Below, piece after piece: positions 16,332 through 24,925 of a DNA stretch of 64,000 nucleotides. The notes beneath the pieces were generated by a model, which did not search any database, was not told the DNA's origin, and saw only the letters and a program-made list of their open reading frames with translations. The position numbers and the translations under genes were made by a program. The stretch is from Bacillota bacterium (lineage in GTDB: Bacteria; Bacillota; Clostridia; Lachnospirales; Lachnospiraceae): NCBI GenBank assembly GCA_023423335.1, contig JAFAFU010000014.1, forward strand, positions 104,728-168,727, in the 5' to 3' direction. Numbering within the stretch: the stretch's first letter is position 1; the number at the start of each line of letters is the position of its first letter.

Positions 16332-17453
16332 ATGGAAAAACTGAAGATGTACTTGAAAATATTGACCAACTTTGTGATTGCCATATTGGCAGTCCTGTTC
16401 GTATTCCTGTTGCTTCCGAAAATATTGGGCTTCTTCATGCCCTTTGTCATCGGCTGGATCGTAGCAATGATCGCAAACCCTCTTGTCAGGTTTCTTGAAA
16501 AGAAGGTGAAGATACTCCGTAAGCACAGCTCGGCAATTATAATAATAATTGTTGTAGCCGCAATCGTTGGAGCAATTTATCTGATAATCGCTGTGTTTGT
16601 GAAGGAAGTGAGGTCCCTGTCCGATGAGCTGCCGAATATCTTTACTCAGATTGAGGATAAGCTGGCACAGTTAACGGACCGTGTTCATGATATCTCGGAA
16701 GCTCTGCCGAAAAGTGTGCAGAATATGATTAATAATATGATTTCCGGATTGAATAACAATATCACAAATTTCAATGCAGATGAAAATCTTCTGTCCTTCA
16801 GCAAAGCCGGACACTATGCGAAAAACATTGCCGAAGTTTTCCTGATGGTAATCGTAACGATATTATCCGCTTATTTCTTTATTGCAAAGAGAGACGAATT
16901 GGTTGCCGGTCTTAAGAAAATCATGCCGGATTCTCTTAATAACGGATGGCTGATTATTTATGATAATTTTAAAACAGCAGTGGGAGGATATTTTAAAGCC
17001 CAATTTAAGATTATGTTCATTATTACTGCAATTATGTTTATCGGTTTTGAAATCTTAAATATTAGTTATTCCTTCCTGCTGGCCTTCGGAATTGCCCTGC
17101 TGGACTTACTGCCGGTATTCGGAACCGGAGCTATTTTGTGGCCCTGGGCCTTAATCGATATGTTGATGGGCAATTATATGCGAGCAATCGGATTGGTGGT
17201 TATATACCTGATCTGCCAGATTGTTAAACAGATATTACAGCCAAAGATGGTAGGGGATAGTATAGGGGTCAGTCCCCTGGCAACCTTGGTGTTCATGTAT
17301 ATCGGATACCGTTTTTACGGGGTACTGGGTATGATCTTAGGAATTCCGGTAGGTATGGTACTCGTAAATCTTTACCGGATCGGAACCTTTGACCGTTTGA
17401 TCAAGGGTTGTAAGATTATTATTCATGATATTAATGATTTTAGAAAGTTCTAG
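16332..17453 (+). CDS. AI-2E family transporter (PF01594 membrane protein)
   Basis: A 373-residue membrane protein with hydrophobic segments at about residues 10-35, 50-75, 175-195, 230-255, 260-290 and 310-350. Near the C-terminus are the family blocks DLLPVFGTGAILWPWALID and QPKMVGDSIGVSPLATLVFM. A glutamate-rich, helical extracytoplasmic segment (about 80-160) is typical. Members include sporulation-associated YtvI and autoinducer/sodium exporters, so the cargo is unknown. ATG 16332 follows GGAGGG. A TATAAT at 16290-16295 suggests its own promoter after the metal importer. Confidence 0.82.
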   Translation: MEKLKMYLKILTNFVIAILAVLFVFLLLPKILGFFMPFVIGWIVAMIANPLVRFLEKKVKILRKHSSAIIIIIVVAAIVGAIYLIIAVFVKEVRSLSDELPNIFTQIEDKLAQLTDRVHDISEALPKSVQNMINNMISGLNNNITNFNADENLLSFSKAGHYAKNIAEVFLMVIVTILSAYFFIAKRDELVAGLKKIMPDSLNNGWLIIYDNFKTAVGGYFKAQFKIMFIITAIMFIGFEILNISYSFLLAFGIALLDLLPVFGTGAILWPWALIDMLMGNYMRAIGLVVIYLICQIVKQILQPKMVGDSIGVSPLATLVFMYIGYRFYGVLGMILGIPVGMVLVNLYRIGTFDRLIKGCKIIIHDINDFRKF

Positions 17454-17563
17454 GTAATAATAGAAAAATAATCCTAAAGTTCCATATACACTCTAAAAAA
17501 TCAGTGATAATATATAATCGGAGGAAAAGTAACTAAAGATATTATTAGCTGAGGAGTAAGTAT

Positions 17564-18358
17564 ATGAAGGGTAACAGATTTGAAACAGACAACGAAGTTA
17601 TCATTACTTCGGACGAAATCAAAACAATTCTTGACCGATACCGCATCGGCAAGAAACCACTGGCTAAGCTTCTGGGATGGGGTGAAACTACTATCATCCG
17701 ATATATGGAGGGGGATATTCCTACCAATGAATATTCCAATAAGCTAAGAGTAATCCTGAACGATCCGGAATTCTATTATGATCTGCTGATGAAACGTAAG
17801 GATTGCTTAACCGGTGTTGCGTACAAGAAGAGCAGGAGGGCTGTACTGTCGAAGATTATGTCTTCCAAGGTTTATGCTGTTGCATATTACATTGTAAATA
17901 AAAGCAATGCAGAGATATGCGCCAGCTATTTACAGTATATGATTTATTATGCTCAGGCCTTTTCGCTGGCATTTTATGACAGGGAATTATTCCAGGACGA
18001 ATATACAATCAATAATGAACATGTACCATATCTTAAGGTATATGAGAGCATGAAGCGTTGTGGAATTCATACTTTGGAATTAAATGAGGAATTTATTGCG
18101 GCAGAGGAAAAGGAATTGATTGATGCCGTTTACGAGGGTTTCTCCTGGTACGGACCCAAAGCGATGGCTGCACTGACTGCATTTGAGAAATCCATGGTTA
18201 AAATATCCAGGGATAAGTACAACAACAAGATCATCTCTAAGGACACGATTAAATCTTATTTCAAGGAAATTCTTGACAGGTACCACATCACTGACATCAA
18301 AGAAATCAGTAATTACCCGGATAAAAGATTACAGGATATCAAAGACTTGAATTTATAG
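17564..18358 (+). CDS. HTH plus Panacea (SocA-like/DUF4065) domain protein, antitoxin-like
   Basis: 264 residues. Residues about 15-60 form a helix-turn-helix of the MqsA/XRE kind (LAKLLGWGETTIIRYMEGDI then PTNEYSNKL). Residues about 110-230 carry the Panacea/DUF4065 signature: ASYLQYMIYYAQAFSLAFYD then RELFQDEY, and later VYEGFSWYG. Panacea domains neutralise diverse toxins in panAT toxin-antitoxin pairs, and in some phages inhibit host factors. Here no small toxin gene is adjacent: the neighbours are an AI-2E permease and convergent typA. It could be an orphan antitoxin, a chromosomal regulator, or the partner of a toxin elsewhere. GAGGAG precedes the ATG. Confidence 0.75.
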   Translation: MKGNRFETDNEVIITSDEIKTILDRYRIGKKPLAKLLGWGETTIIRYMEGDIPTNEYSNKLRVILNDPEFYYDLLMKRKDCLTGVAYKKSRRAVLSKIMSSKVYAVAYYIVNKSNAEICASYLQYMIYYAQAFSLAFYDRELFQDEYTINNEHVPYLKVYESMKRCGIHTLELNEEFIAAEEKELIDAVYEGFSWYGPKAMAALTAFEKSMVKISRDKYNNKIISKDTIKSYFKEILDRYHITDIKEISNYPDKRLQDIKDLNL

Positions 18359-18405
18359 CAGTGTACGGACTGCTATTGCGGCATATATTACGACTTGTTG
18401 AATAA

Positions 18406-18494
18406 TAACAAAAACTGAGCAAGAGACGCCGAATACTTCCCATAATACACTGTTTACCGAACAGTGCGTGAGAAGTATAAGGCGCCTCTTGCTC
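18406..18494 (-). terminator. Long two-tier terminator of typA (convergent genes)
   Basis: A 14-base arm from 18417 (GAGCAAGAGACGCC) pairs with GGCGCCTCTTGCTC ending at 18494, with GAATACTTC pairing GAAGTATA inside and a top hairpin CACTGTT...AACAGTG. On the minus strand the stem is followed by AGTTTTTGTT, so it ends typA. It may also stop the plus-strand gene. It is related in sequence to hairpins at 41105-41162 and 58371-58422. Confidence 0.8.
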
Positions 18495-18530
18495 CATTAC
18501 TGTTATTTTATACCAGACCCATGGGACTGT

Positions 18531-20360
18531 CTAGCTGTTCTTATTTCTTCTATCGCGCATACGAAGGGTGGAGTCGAGGATTTTCTTCCGGATCCTTAAG
18601 GACTGAGGGGTTACCTCCAAAAGCTCATCTGTTTCGATAAATTCCAGTGCCTGCTCCAGACTTAAAATCTTCGGAGGGGTTAGTCTCAAGGCTTCATCCG
18701 CAGAGGAGGAACGGGTATTCGTAAGCTGCTTTCGTTTGCATACATTCACTTCGATGTCATCCGTCTTAGGATTCTGTCCGACTACCATACCGGCATATAC
18801 TTTTACACCGGGGCCGATAAATAATATTCCTCGCTCCTGGGCATTAAACAGTCCGTAAGTAATACTCTCGCCGGACTCAAAGGCAATCAAACTTCCGGTT
18901 TTGCGATACTGGATATCGCCCTTGTAGGGACCGTAACCGTCAAAAAGAGTATTCATAATACCGTTACCCTTGGTATCCGTCATAAATTCGCCCCGATAGC
19001 CGATTAAGCCCCGGGCCGGGATGGAGAACTCAATACGGGTATATCCGTTATCGGAGGTATGCAAATTGATCAGCTCACCCTTCCGCTGGCCGAGCTTTTC
19101 AATAACGGTTCCGGAAAATTCATCCGGGACATCAATCATCGCATGTTCCATTGGTTCCAGCTTTTTGCCCTGTTCATCCGTTTTATATAACACCTCCGCT
19201 TTACTAACGGAGAATTCATAGCCCTCCCGGCGCATATTCTCAATGAGTACGGAAAGATGCAGCTCGCCGCGGCCGGATACCTTAAAGCTCTCCGTTGTAT
19301 CTGTCTCTTCCACCCGTAAGCTGACATCGGTATTCAGCTCCCGGAACAGCCGTTCCCTTAGATGCCTGGAGGTCATATATTTTCCTTCCTTGCCGGCCAG
19401 GGGGCTGTCATTTACATTGAAATACATCGCTATCGTAGGCTCTGAAATTTTCTGGAACAAAATTGCTTCCGGATTCTCAGGAGAGCATATGGTATCGCCG
19501 ATATGGATATCCGTAATTCCGGAGATCGCAACGATGGAGCCTATGGTGGCTTCACCTACCTCTACCCTTTTCAAGCCGTCAAATTCATAAAGCTTGTTGA
19601 TTTTAACCCGGTCATTCTTCCCGGGATCATGGGCGTTGACCAGTACTGCATCCTGGTTCACCCGGATAATTCCGTTATCCACCTTGCCGATACCAATTCG
19701 GCCCACATACTCGTTATAATCAATTGTACTGATCAGTACCTGGGTACTTTTCTCCGGATCCCCTTCCGGAGCAGGAATATAATCCAGGATGGTTTCAAAC
19801 AGAGGAATCATGCTGGTACCTTCTTCACCGATGTTCAGAGATGCTATGCCGGATTTTGCGGAGGCAAATACAAAAGGACAGTCCAGCTGATCCTCATGTG
19901 CGTCCAGCTCAATCAATAATTCCAGTGTCTCATCTACTACCTCTGCCGGTCTTGCTTCCGGACGGTCAATTTTATTGACACAGACGATAACCGGAAGCTC
20001 TAGCTCCAGGGCCTTCTTCAGCACGAATTTGGTCTGGGGCATCGGTCCTTCAAAGGCATCCACGACCAATACGACACCATTTACCATCTTAAGCACCCGT
20101 TCCACTTCTCCACCGAAGTCAGCATGACCAGGAGTATCTATGATATTGATTTTCACTCCATTGTATTGGACGGCAGTATTTTTGGACAGAATTGTTATTC
20201 CGCGTTCCCGTTCAATTGCATTGGAATCCATTACTCTCTCAACAACATTCTGATTAGTCCGGAACACCCCGCTTTGTTTCAATAATTCGTCTACCAGGGT
20301 GGTCTTGCCATGGTCGACATGAGCGATTATTGCTATATTTCTGATATCCTCTCGCTTCAT
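18531..20360 (-). CDS. typA: Translational GTPase TypA/BipA
   Basis: Ribosome-associated GTPase of 609 residues, involved in ribosome assembly and stress adaptation. The G1 motif AHVDHGKT starts at about residue 13, G3 is DTPGHADFGGEV, and G4 is NKID. The elongation-factor-G-like domains and the BipA-specific C-terminus (GLFNAQERGILFIGPG then VKVYAGMVVG, and a late TNTRSSSADEALRLTPP) are all present. ATG 20360 follows GAAGGGAAA; an in-frame upstream ATG at 20402 has no comparable site. It is transcribed alone, from a promoter near 20480-20507, with a hairpin in its leader. Confidence 0.95.
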   Translation of the reverse strand: MKREDIRNIAIIAHVDHGKTTLVDELLKQSGVFRTNQNVVERVMDSNAIERERGITILSKNTAVQYNGVKINIIDTPGHADFGGEVERVLKMVNGVVLVVDAFEGPMPQTKFVLKKALELELPVIVCVNKIDRPEARPAEVVDETLELLIELDAHEDQLDCPFVFASAKSGIASLNIGEEGTSMIPLFETILDYIPAPEGDPEKSTQVLISTIDYNEYVGRIGIGKVDNGIIRVNQDAVLVNAHDPGKNDRVKINKLYEFDGLKRVEVGEATIGSIVAISGITDIHIGDTICSPENPEAILFQKISEPTIAMYFNVNDSPLAGKEGKYMTSRHLRERLFRELNTDVSLRVEETDTTESFKVSGRGELHLSVLIENMRREGYEFSVSKAEVLYKTDEQGKKLEPMEHAMIDVPDEFSGTVIEKLGQRKGELINLHTSDNGYTRIEFSIPARGLIGYRGEFMTDTKGNGIMNTLFDGYGPYKGDIQYRKTGSLIAFESGESITYGLFNAQERGILFIGPGVKVYAGMVVGQNPKTDDIEVNVCKRKQLTNTRSSSADEALRLTPPKILSLEQALEFIETDELLEVTPQSLRIRKKILDSTLRMRDRRNKNS

Positions 20361-20422
20361 GATAATTTCCCTTCTTTCTAAAAAAGACCTGATCTTAGTC
20401 AAAGACTTACTTTCATCAAGGA

Positions 20423-20459
20423 CTTACTTTAGCCAAAGAATAATTTTAGCTAAAGTAAG
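20423..20459. promoter_or_regulatory. Perfect 11-bp inverted repeat in the typA leader
   Basis: CTTACTTTAGC (20423-20433) and GCTAAAGTAAG (20449-20459) frame a 15-base loop and lie about 10 bases after the predicted typA start. A further copy of GACTTACTTT at 20404-20413 repeats part of it. It could be a repressor site or a 5' stabilising hairpin. Confidence 0.45.
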
Positions 20460-20477
20460 CCTTTACACAACCTTTAT

Positions 20478-20507
20478 ATTGTATCACAGGGCAAAATAAA
20501 AAATCAA
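20478..20507 (-). promoter_or_regulatory. Probable sigma-A promoter of typA
   Basis: Minus strand TTGATT (20507-20502), 18-base spacer, TACAAT (20483-20478). The transcript would start near 20470. The rest of the gap to 20735 is very AT-rich, with possible promoter elements for the SSB-like gene but none clear enough to list. Confidence 0.6.
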
Positions 20508-20735
20508 CGGATACACCTGAAAAATATCTAAATTTTTTTCATTATTTTTGTATAAAATAACAAAATTTGGTTATTCATATAATATATTTGATTTTTTACT
20601 TCTAAAATATGGAAGAATGCATATATATTATCATAGGTAAAAAATGCTGTTTATAACGAAACAGATAAATTTACCCCACATTTTAGAGCAGATTGGCACC
20701 AAAAAGAACGCCGGTCGAGAAGGGAGAGGTACGAT

Positions 20736-21368
20736 ATGACAGATAAAGTATTTGATAACAATCAAGTAAGTATTGCAGGAGAGGTAATCAGTGAGTTTAC
20801 GTTCAGCCATGATGTATTTGGAGAGGGATTTTACATTTTGGAGATCCTGGTAAACAGGTTAAGTAATTCCTATGATATGATCCCGGTCATGGTTTCGGAA
20901 AGACTCATTGATGTAAAACAGGATTATAAGGGGAAATATGCAGAAATTTTAGGACAATTCAGGTCCTATAACCGGCATGAGGAGAGTAAGAACAAGCTGG
21001 TTCTTTCGGTCTTTGCCAGGGAGATTAAAATAGTGGATGAGCTTTCCGAGAATGTTAAGCCAAATCATATTTTTCTGGATGGTTTCGTATGTAAGCCTCC
21101 GATTTACAGGAAGACCCCGTTAGGCAGGGAAATTGCGGACGTATTATTGGCGGTTAACAGGCCTTACGGTAAATCGGATTATATCCCCTGCATCAGCTGG
21201 GGAAGAAATGCAAGATTTGCTGAGTCCTTTGCCGTAGGCGGTCATGTCCAGATCTGGGGCAGAATCCAGAGCAGGGAGTATCAAAAAAAGATCAGTGAGA
21301 CGGAATTTGAAAAGCGGGTTGCATATGAAGTATCCGTAAGTAAACTGGAGTATCTGGAGGAGTATTAA
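20736..21368 (+). CDS. Single-stranded DNA-binding (OB-fold) family protein
   Basis: A 210-residue protein that seems to hold two SSB-like OB folds. The first is at residues about 8-95 (NQVSIAGEVISEFTFSHDVF, later YAEILGQFRSYN). The second is at about 105-205 (FLDGFVCKPPIYRKTPLGRE, IADVLLAVNR, YIPCISWGRNAR, VQIWGRIQSREY). The second matches the SSB core well. It lacks the acidic C-terminal tip of the main replicative SSB, so it is probably a specialised paralogue. GGAGAGG precedes the ATG. No obvious partner gene is adjacent. Confidence 0.72.
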   Translation: MTDKVFDNNQVSIAGEVISEFTFSHDVFGEGFYILEILVNRLSNSYDMIPVMVSERLIDVKQDYKGKYAEILGQFRSYNRHEESKNKLVLSVFAREIKIVDELSENVKPNHIFLDGFVCKPPIYRKTPLGREIADVLLAVNRPYGKSDYIPCISWGRNARFAESFAVGGHVQIWGRIQSREYQKKISETEFEKRVAYEVSVSKLEYLEEY

Positions 21369-21390
21369 TCAGACATCATTATATAAAATA

Positions 21391-21541
21391 TAGATCAGGT
21401 CCCATAGCTTAAGGGTTTTACCGTTTTGGTCCTTCACCAATCAAGGGCATATGAATAGAATGGTATAGTAACTGCAGACTATTCATGTGCTTAAAGTTCG
21501 GGAAGGTATTGGAAGCCCTCTGAGTTATGGGATCTTTTTAT
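21391..21541 (+). ncRNA. Rod-like RNA structure after the SSB gene (large terminator or small RNA)
   Basis: CCCATAGCTTAAGGG (21401-21415) pairs with CCCTCTGAGTTATGGG (21516-21531) with one bulged C. GCATATGAATAG (21447-21458) pairs perfectly with CTATTCATGTGC (21479-21490). Between the two stems lies a roughly 31/25-base internal bubble, in which TTGGT-CCTTC-ACCAA may fold. GATCTTTTTA follows the closing stem, so transcription can end there. The closing stem-bubble-terminal stem plan recalls 6S RNA, but no convincing -35 box is found upstream. Confidence 0.5.
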
Positions 21542-21598
21542 GCCAAATCTGCTTTTGTGCGACAAAAAAATCAACTGCCCAAAAGCCGGAAAAAAAGA

Positions 21599-21627
21599 TT
21601 GACATTGTTTATATCCAGTGTTAATAT
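21599..21627 (+). promoter_or_regulatory. Sigma-A promoter of the lysine riboswitch-dapAB operon
   Basis: TTGACA 21599-21604, 17-base spacer, TAATAT 21622-21627, giving a start near 21634, shortly before the riboswitch. Confidence 0.8.
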
Positions 21628-21663
21628 GAAGTTACGAATTTTGTGAAAAAACATATTGCTTAT

Positions 21664-21828
21664 GGTAGAGGAGCATTGTTTAAGAGTAAACTGCCGGATA
21701 TGTCAGACATAGGGGAACGCAGTTGAAAGGAAACGATGCCGAAGCGGTGATTGAATCTGATATATTTCCGCTGGGCATATGGTAAAGAACCATATGACTG
21801 TCATCAAGGAATTGATGGAGAGCTGCCT
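21664..21828 (+). ncRNA. Lysine riboswitch (L box)
   Basis: Conserved L-box blocks occur in order: AGAGGAGC, TTAAGAGTA, AGGGGAACGCAG, TGAAAGGAAACGATGCCGAAGCG, CGCTGGGCATATGGT, ACTGTCATCA and GGAGAGCTGCC. (The fourth block spans about 21723-21746; its key element is GCCGAAGCG.) The closing stem pairs GGTAG with CTGCC. Lysine binding should promote termination at the hairpin further on, lowering dapA/dapB expression. Confidence 0.93.
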
Positions 21829-21917
21829 AAAGAATTTTTACTGTTATAACATGGAGTCTATTTTCATGTTGCCTTTCAGTTATTCTTTAGTGTCGACTTT
21901 CCTGGTCGGCTTTTTTT
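21827..21917 (+). terminator. Expression platform and terminator of the lysine riboswitch
   Basis: CTAAAGAAT (21827-21835) can pair with ATTCTTTAG (21882-21890). Next comes the short terminator GTCGAC (21892-21897), loop, GTCGGC (21905-21910) and seven T residues (21911-21917), about 50 bases before dapA. Confidence 0.8.
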
Positions 21918-21969
21918 ACGTTTAAATTAGTACACGGGCGGCGCCCAACATAATTAGGAGGCATGTAAA

Positions 21970-22854
21970 ATGGCAGTATTTAAAGGAGCAGGTGTAGCTA
22001 TTATTACACCATTTACGGCGAACTATGAAGTGGATTATGATAAACTCGGTGAATTGATTGAGTTTCAGATTGCGGAAGGAACGGACAGCATTATTATATG
22101 CGGAACTACCGGCGAAGCCTCCACTTTAACCCACGAAGAACATCTGGAATGCATTAAGTATACTGTTAATAAAGTGAGAAGAAGGGTCCCGGTTATCGCA
22201 GGAACCGGGTCAAACTGCACGGATACGGCGATCTATCTGTCCAGGGAAGCTGAGAGCTATGGTGCGGATGCGTTACTGGTTGTAACACCCTATTACAATA
22301 AAGCAACCCAGAAGGGCTTAATAGCACATTTTACAGCTATAGCGAATTCGGTATCCATACCTGTTATAATGTACAATGTTCCCAGCAGAACCGGCTGCAA
22401 TATCCTTCCCCAGACTGTCGCAACCTTAGTGAAGTCTGTGGATAACATCGTTGGAATTAAAGAAGCGAGCGGTAACATTGCGCAGGTTGCAGAAGTATTA
22501 CAGCTATGCGGCGGTGAGGTTGATCTGTACTCCGGTTGTGATGAGATGGTGGTTCCGGTATTATCTCTCGGCGGAATCGGTGTCATCTCCGTATTATCGA
22601 ATATTATCCCGAGGCAGACCCATGATATGGTAATAAAGTACCTGGAGGGCGATGTGGCGGCCAGCCGTGATATGCAGATAAAATATCTGCCCCTTATTAA
22701 TGCCTTGTTCTGTGAGGTTAACCCGATCCCGGTGAAGAAGGCCTTGAACCTGATGGGCTTTGAGGTGGGTCCTTTAAGAATGCCCTTGACCGAGATGGAG
22801 CCTGCCAATGCGGAACGTTTGCTGAATGCATTAAAAACAGTGGATTTGGCATGA
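21970..22854 (+). CDS. dapA: 4-hydroxy-tetrahydrodipicolinate synthase
   Basis: Condenses pyruvate with aspartate semialdehyde, the first committed step of the diaminopimelate/lysine pathway. In sporeformers it also feeds dipicolinate synthesis. Length 294, as usual. The Schiff-base lysine is in GIKEASGN (about Lys164), the catalytic Tyr in YNVPSRTG (about Tyr135), and the GTTGEAST substrate loop is intact. TTAGGAGG precedes the ATG. Expression is controlled by the lysine riboswitch directly upstream, and dapB follows after 54 bases. Confidence 0.96.
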   Translation: MAVFKGAGVAIITPFTANYEVDYDKLGELIEFQIAEGTDSIIICGTTGEASTLTHEEHLECIKYTVNKVRRRVPVIAGTGSNCTDTAIYLSREAESYGADALLVVTPYYNKATQKGLIAHFTAIANSVSIPVIMYNVPSRTGCNILPQTVATLVKSVDNIVGIKEASGNIAQVAEVLQLCGGEVDLYSGCDEMVVPVLSLGGIGVISVLSNIIPRQTHDMVIKYLEGDVAASRDMQIKYLPLINALFCEVNPIPVKKALNLMGFEVGPLRMPLTEMEPANAERLLNALKTVDLA

Positions 22855-22908
22855 TAATAGCGGAACGAAATAAGGACCCGAAAAAGTTCCGGTGAATGGA
22901 GGAAGCTT

Positions 22909-23664
22909 ATGACAAATATCATTTTACGCGGATGTAACGGTAAAATGGGACAGGTGATTACTCAGATCGTAGAAGAAGATGAGAATGCGGTTATTGTTGC
23001 CGGTATAGACATCTCTGCAGGCAGGAATAATAAATATCCGGTGTACCACAGCTTCATGCAGTGTAATGTCAAGGCGGATGTTATCATTGATTTTTCTGCT
23101 CCCGTCAATGTGGGGGAGATGCTGGAATATGCAATAGGAAGCGGAACAGGCATTGTATTATGTACAACCGGCTTCACCAGAGAGGATCTGCAGCTGATCG
23201 ATGATGCGGCTAACTATATTCCCATTCTCCAGTCGGCCAACATGTCCATGGGAGTGAATCTGGTTATGAAGCTGGTGCAGGAGGCTGCGAGAGTTCTTGC
23301 GGAAGCAGGCTATGATATCGAGATTGTGGAACGCCATCATAATAAGAAGGTGGATGCACCTTCAGGAACGGCGCTTGCTCTGGCAGATGCCATCAATGAA
23401 GTGTTTCATAATGAATATGGATATAAATACGACCGCTCCACCGAACGGGCTATGAGAGGAAAGAAGGAGATTGGCTTCTCCTCCGTCCGCGGCGGAACCA
23501 TCGTAGGTGAGCATGAGGTTATCTTTGCGGGAACGGATGAAGTAATCGAGATAAAGCATTCGGCATATTCCAAGGCTGTATTTGCCAAGGGTGCGGTGCA
23601 GGCTGCAAAATTTCTTCCGGGAAACCCGGCGGGAATGTATAACATGAATGATGTTATTGGTTAA
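22909..23664 (+). CDS. dapB: 4-hydroxy-tetrahydrodipicolinate reductase
   Basis: NAD(P)H-dependent second step after DapA. 251 residues. The N-terminal nucleotide-binding motif is GCNGKMGQ, and the catalytic/substrate block is VERHHNKKVDAPSGTALAL. GGAGG precedes the ATG. It is co-transcribed with dapA under the lysine riboswitch and closed by a strong hairpin at 23681-23727. Confidence 0.96.
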   Translation: MTNIILRGCNGKMGQVITQIVEEDENAVIVAGIDISAGRNNKYPVYHSFMQCNVKADVIIDFSAPVNVGEMLEYAIGSGTGIVLCTTGFTREDLQLIDDAANYIPILQSANMSMGVNLVMKLVQEAARVLAEAGYDIEIVERHHNKKVDAPSGTALALADAINEVFHNEYGYKYDRSTERAMRGKKEIGFSSVRGGTIVGEHEVIFAGTDEVIEIKHSAYSKAVFAKGAVQAAKFLPGNPAGMYNMNDVIG

Positions 23665-23680
23665 TATTTATGGTCTCAGA

Positions 23681-23727
23681 GGGTACACCTCAAAGATCAG
23701 GCAAGGTCTGATTTTTGAGGTGTACCC
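23681..23727 (+). terminator. Terminator of the dapAB operon
   Basis: GGGTACACCTCAAAGATCAG (23681-23700) pairs almost fully with 23708-23727 (CTGATTTTTGAGGTGTACCC) around a 7-base loop. The tail TTACTATT is only weakly T-rich. Confidence 0.7.
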
Positions 23728-23896
23728 TTACTATTGCGGGTGCGGAAAGTTCGTACAAATAAAACAATTTATTGGAAAATAATATGTTTGTTCACAAATT
23801 TTTCGTAATCTTATAGTATGATGAAATCAGTTCGGACATACTGCAACAGGAAAGCAGCAGGCATAATCGAATTAATGCAGTTAGGAGGAGACAAAT

Positions 23897-24925
23897 TTGA
23901 TTGAAGTAAGAAACTTAGTGAAGCGTTATGGCAATCATACCGCGGTAGATCATCTTTCCTTTACCGTAAACAAAGGGCAGGTGCTTGGCTTCTTAGGTCC
24001 CAATGGTGCCGGTAAATCTACTACAATGAATATAATTACCGGGTATATCTCCGCAACGGAGGGAACTGTAACCGTAAACGGTCTCGATGTTTTTGAGGAA
24101 CCGGAAGCGGTTAAGACAATGATCGGTTATTTACCGGAATTTCCGCCGTTATATCCTGATATGACGGTAAAGGAATATCTGTATTTTGTAGCCGACATAA
24201 AGAAGGTTAAAAAATCAGAGAAGGCAGCTATGGTTTCCGATGTAATGGAAGCAACCAGGATTACAGCCATGTCAGCCCGTCTGATCAAGCATCTTTCCAA
24301 GGGCTATAAACAGAGGGTTGGGTTGGCCCAGGCAATCATGGGATATCCGGAATTGATTATTCTGGACGAGCCCACGGTTGGACTGGACCCGAAGCAGATC
24401 ATCGAGATCCGTGACCTGATCCGTGAGCTAAGCAAGAACCATACTATTATCCTAAGCTCCCACATCATGCAGGAGGTCAGCGCTGTCTGCGATACTATCC
24501 TGATCATCGACAGGGGGAAGGTGGTTGTGGCTGACACACCGGATAGTTTAATCAGATATTTCGGTAATACCGGCGACTTAAAAATTTCTGTGCGGGGTAA
24601 CAGGGATGCGATCCTGAATAAACTGAATACCATCGAAGGAATAAATAAAATTGAAGAGAAGAACTGCTATGAAGACGGTGTCATGGAGTTTGCCGTATTC
24701 TGTGATGAGAATGCGGATGTCCGCGAGAAGATATTCTACGCTGCCCATGAAGCAGGGGCATCCCTGCTGGAGATGCAGACACAGCGTCTGACTCTGGAGG
24801 ATATTTACCTGATGGCAACCAGGGATAAGCGGTTTGAACAGATTGAAATACTGGACAAAATATCGGACGATGCCGAAGAAATACTGAATGGAGAGGAGGA
24901 AACCGGTGATGCTTGCAATCTATAA
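23897..24925 (+). CDS. ABC transporter ATP-binding protein, GldA-like
   Basis: 342 residues. Walker A GPNGAGKST, signature LSKGYKQRVGLAQAI, Walker B LIILDEPTVGLDP and the switch His in LSSHIMQEV are all present, followed by a C-terminal accessory domain of about 100 residues. TTG start with AGGAGGAG upstream. First gene of a four-gene operon with an ABC-2 permease, a GldG-like auxiliary protein and a DUF4340 protein. This module is known from gliding motility in Bacteroidetes but is widespread in non-gliding clostridia, where its substrate is unknown. Confidence 0.88.
   Translation: MIEVRNLVKRYGNHTAVDHLSFTVNKGQVLGFLGPNGAGKSTTMNIITGYISATEGTVTVNGLDVFEEPEAVKTMIGYLPEFPPLYPDMTVKEYLYFVADIKKVKKSEKAAMVSDVMEATRITAMSARLIKHLSKGYKQRVGLAQAIMGYPELIILDEPTVGLDPKQIIEIRDLIRELSKNHTIILSSHIMQEVSAVCDTILIIDRGKVVVADTPDSLIRYFGNTGDLKISVRGNRDAILNKLNTIEGINKIEEKNCYEDGVMEFAVFCDENADVREKIFYAAHEAGASLLEMQTQRLTLEDIYLMATRDKRFEQIEILDKISDDAEEILNGEEETGDACNL

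Noticed and set aside
22293..22922. 209-codon minus-strand frame over dapA
   Set aside because: Shadow of dapA; no start signals, no motif.
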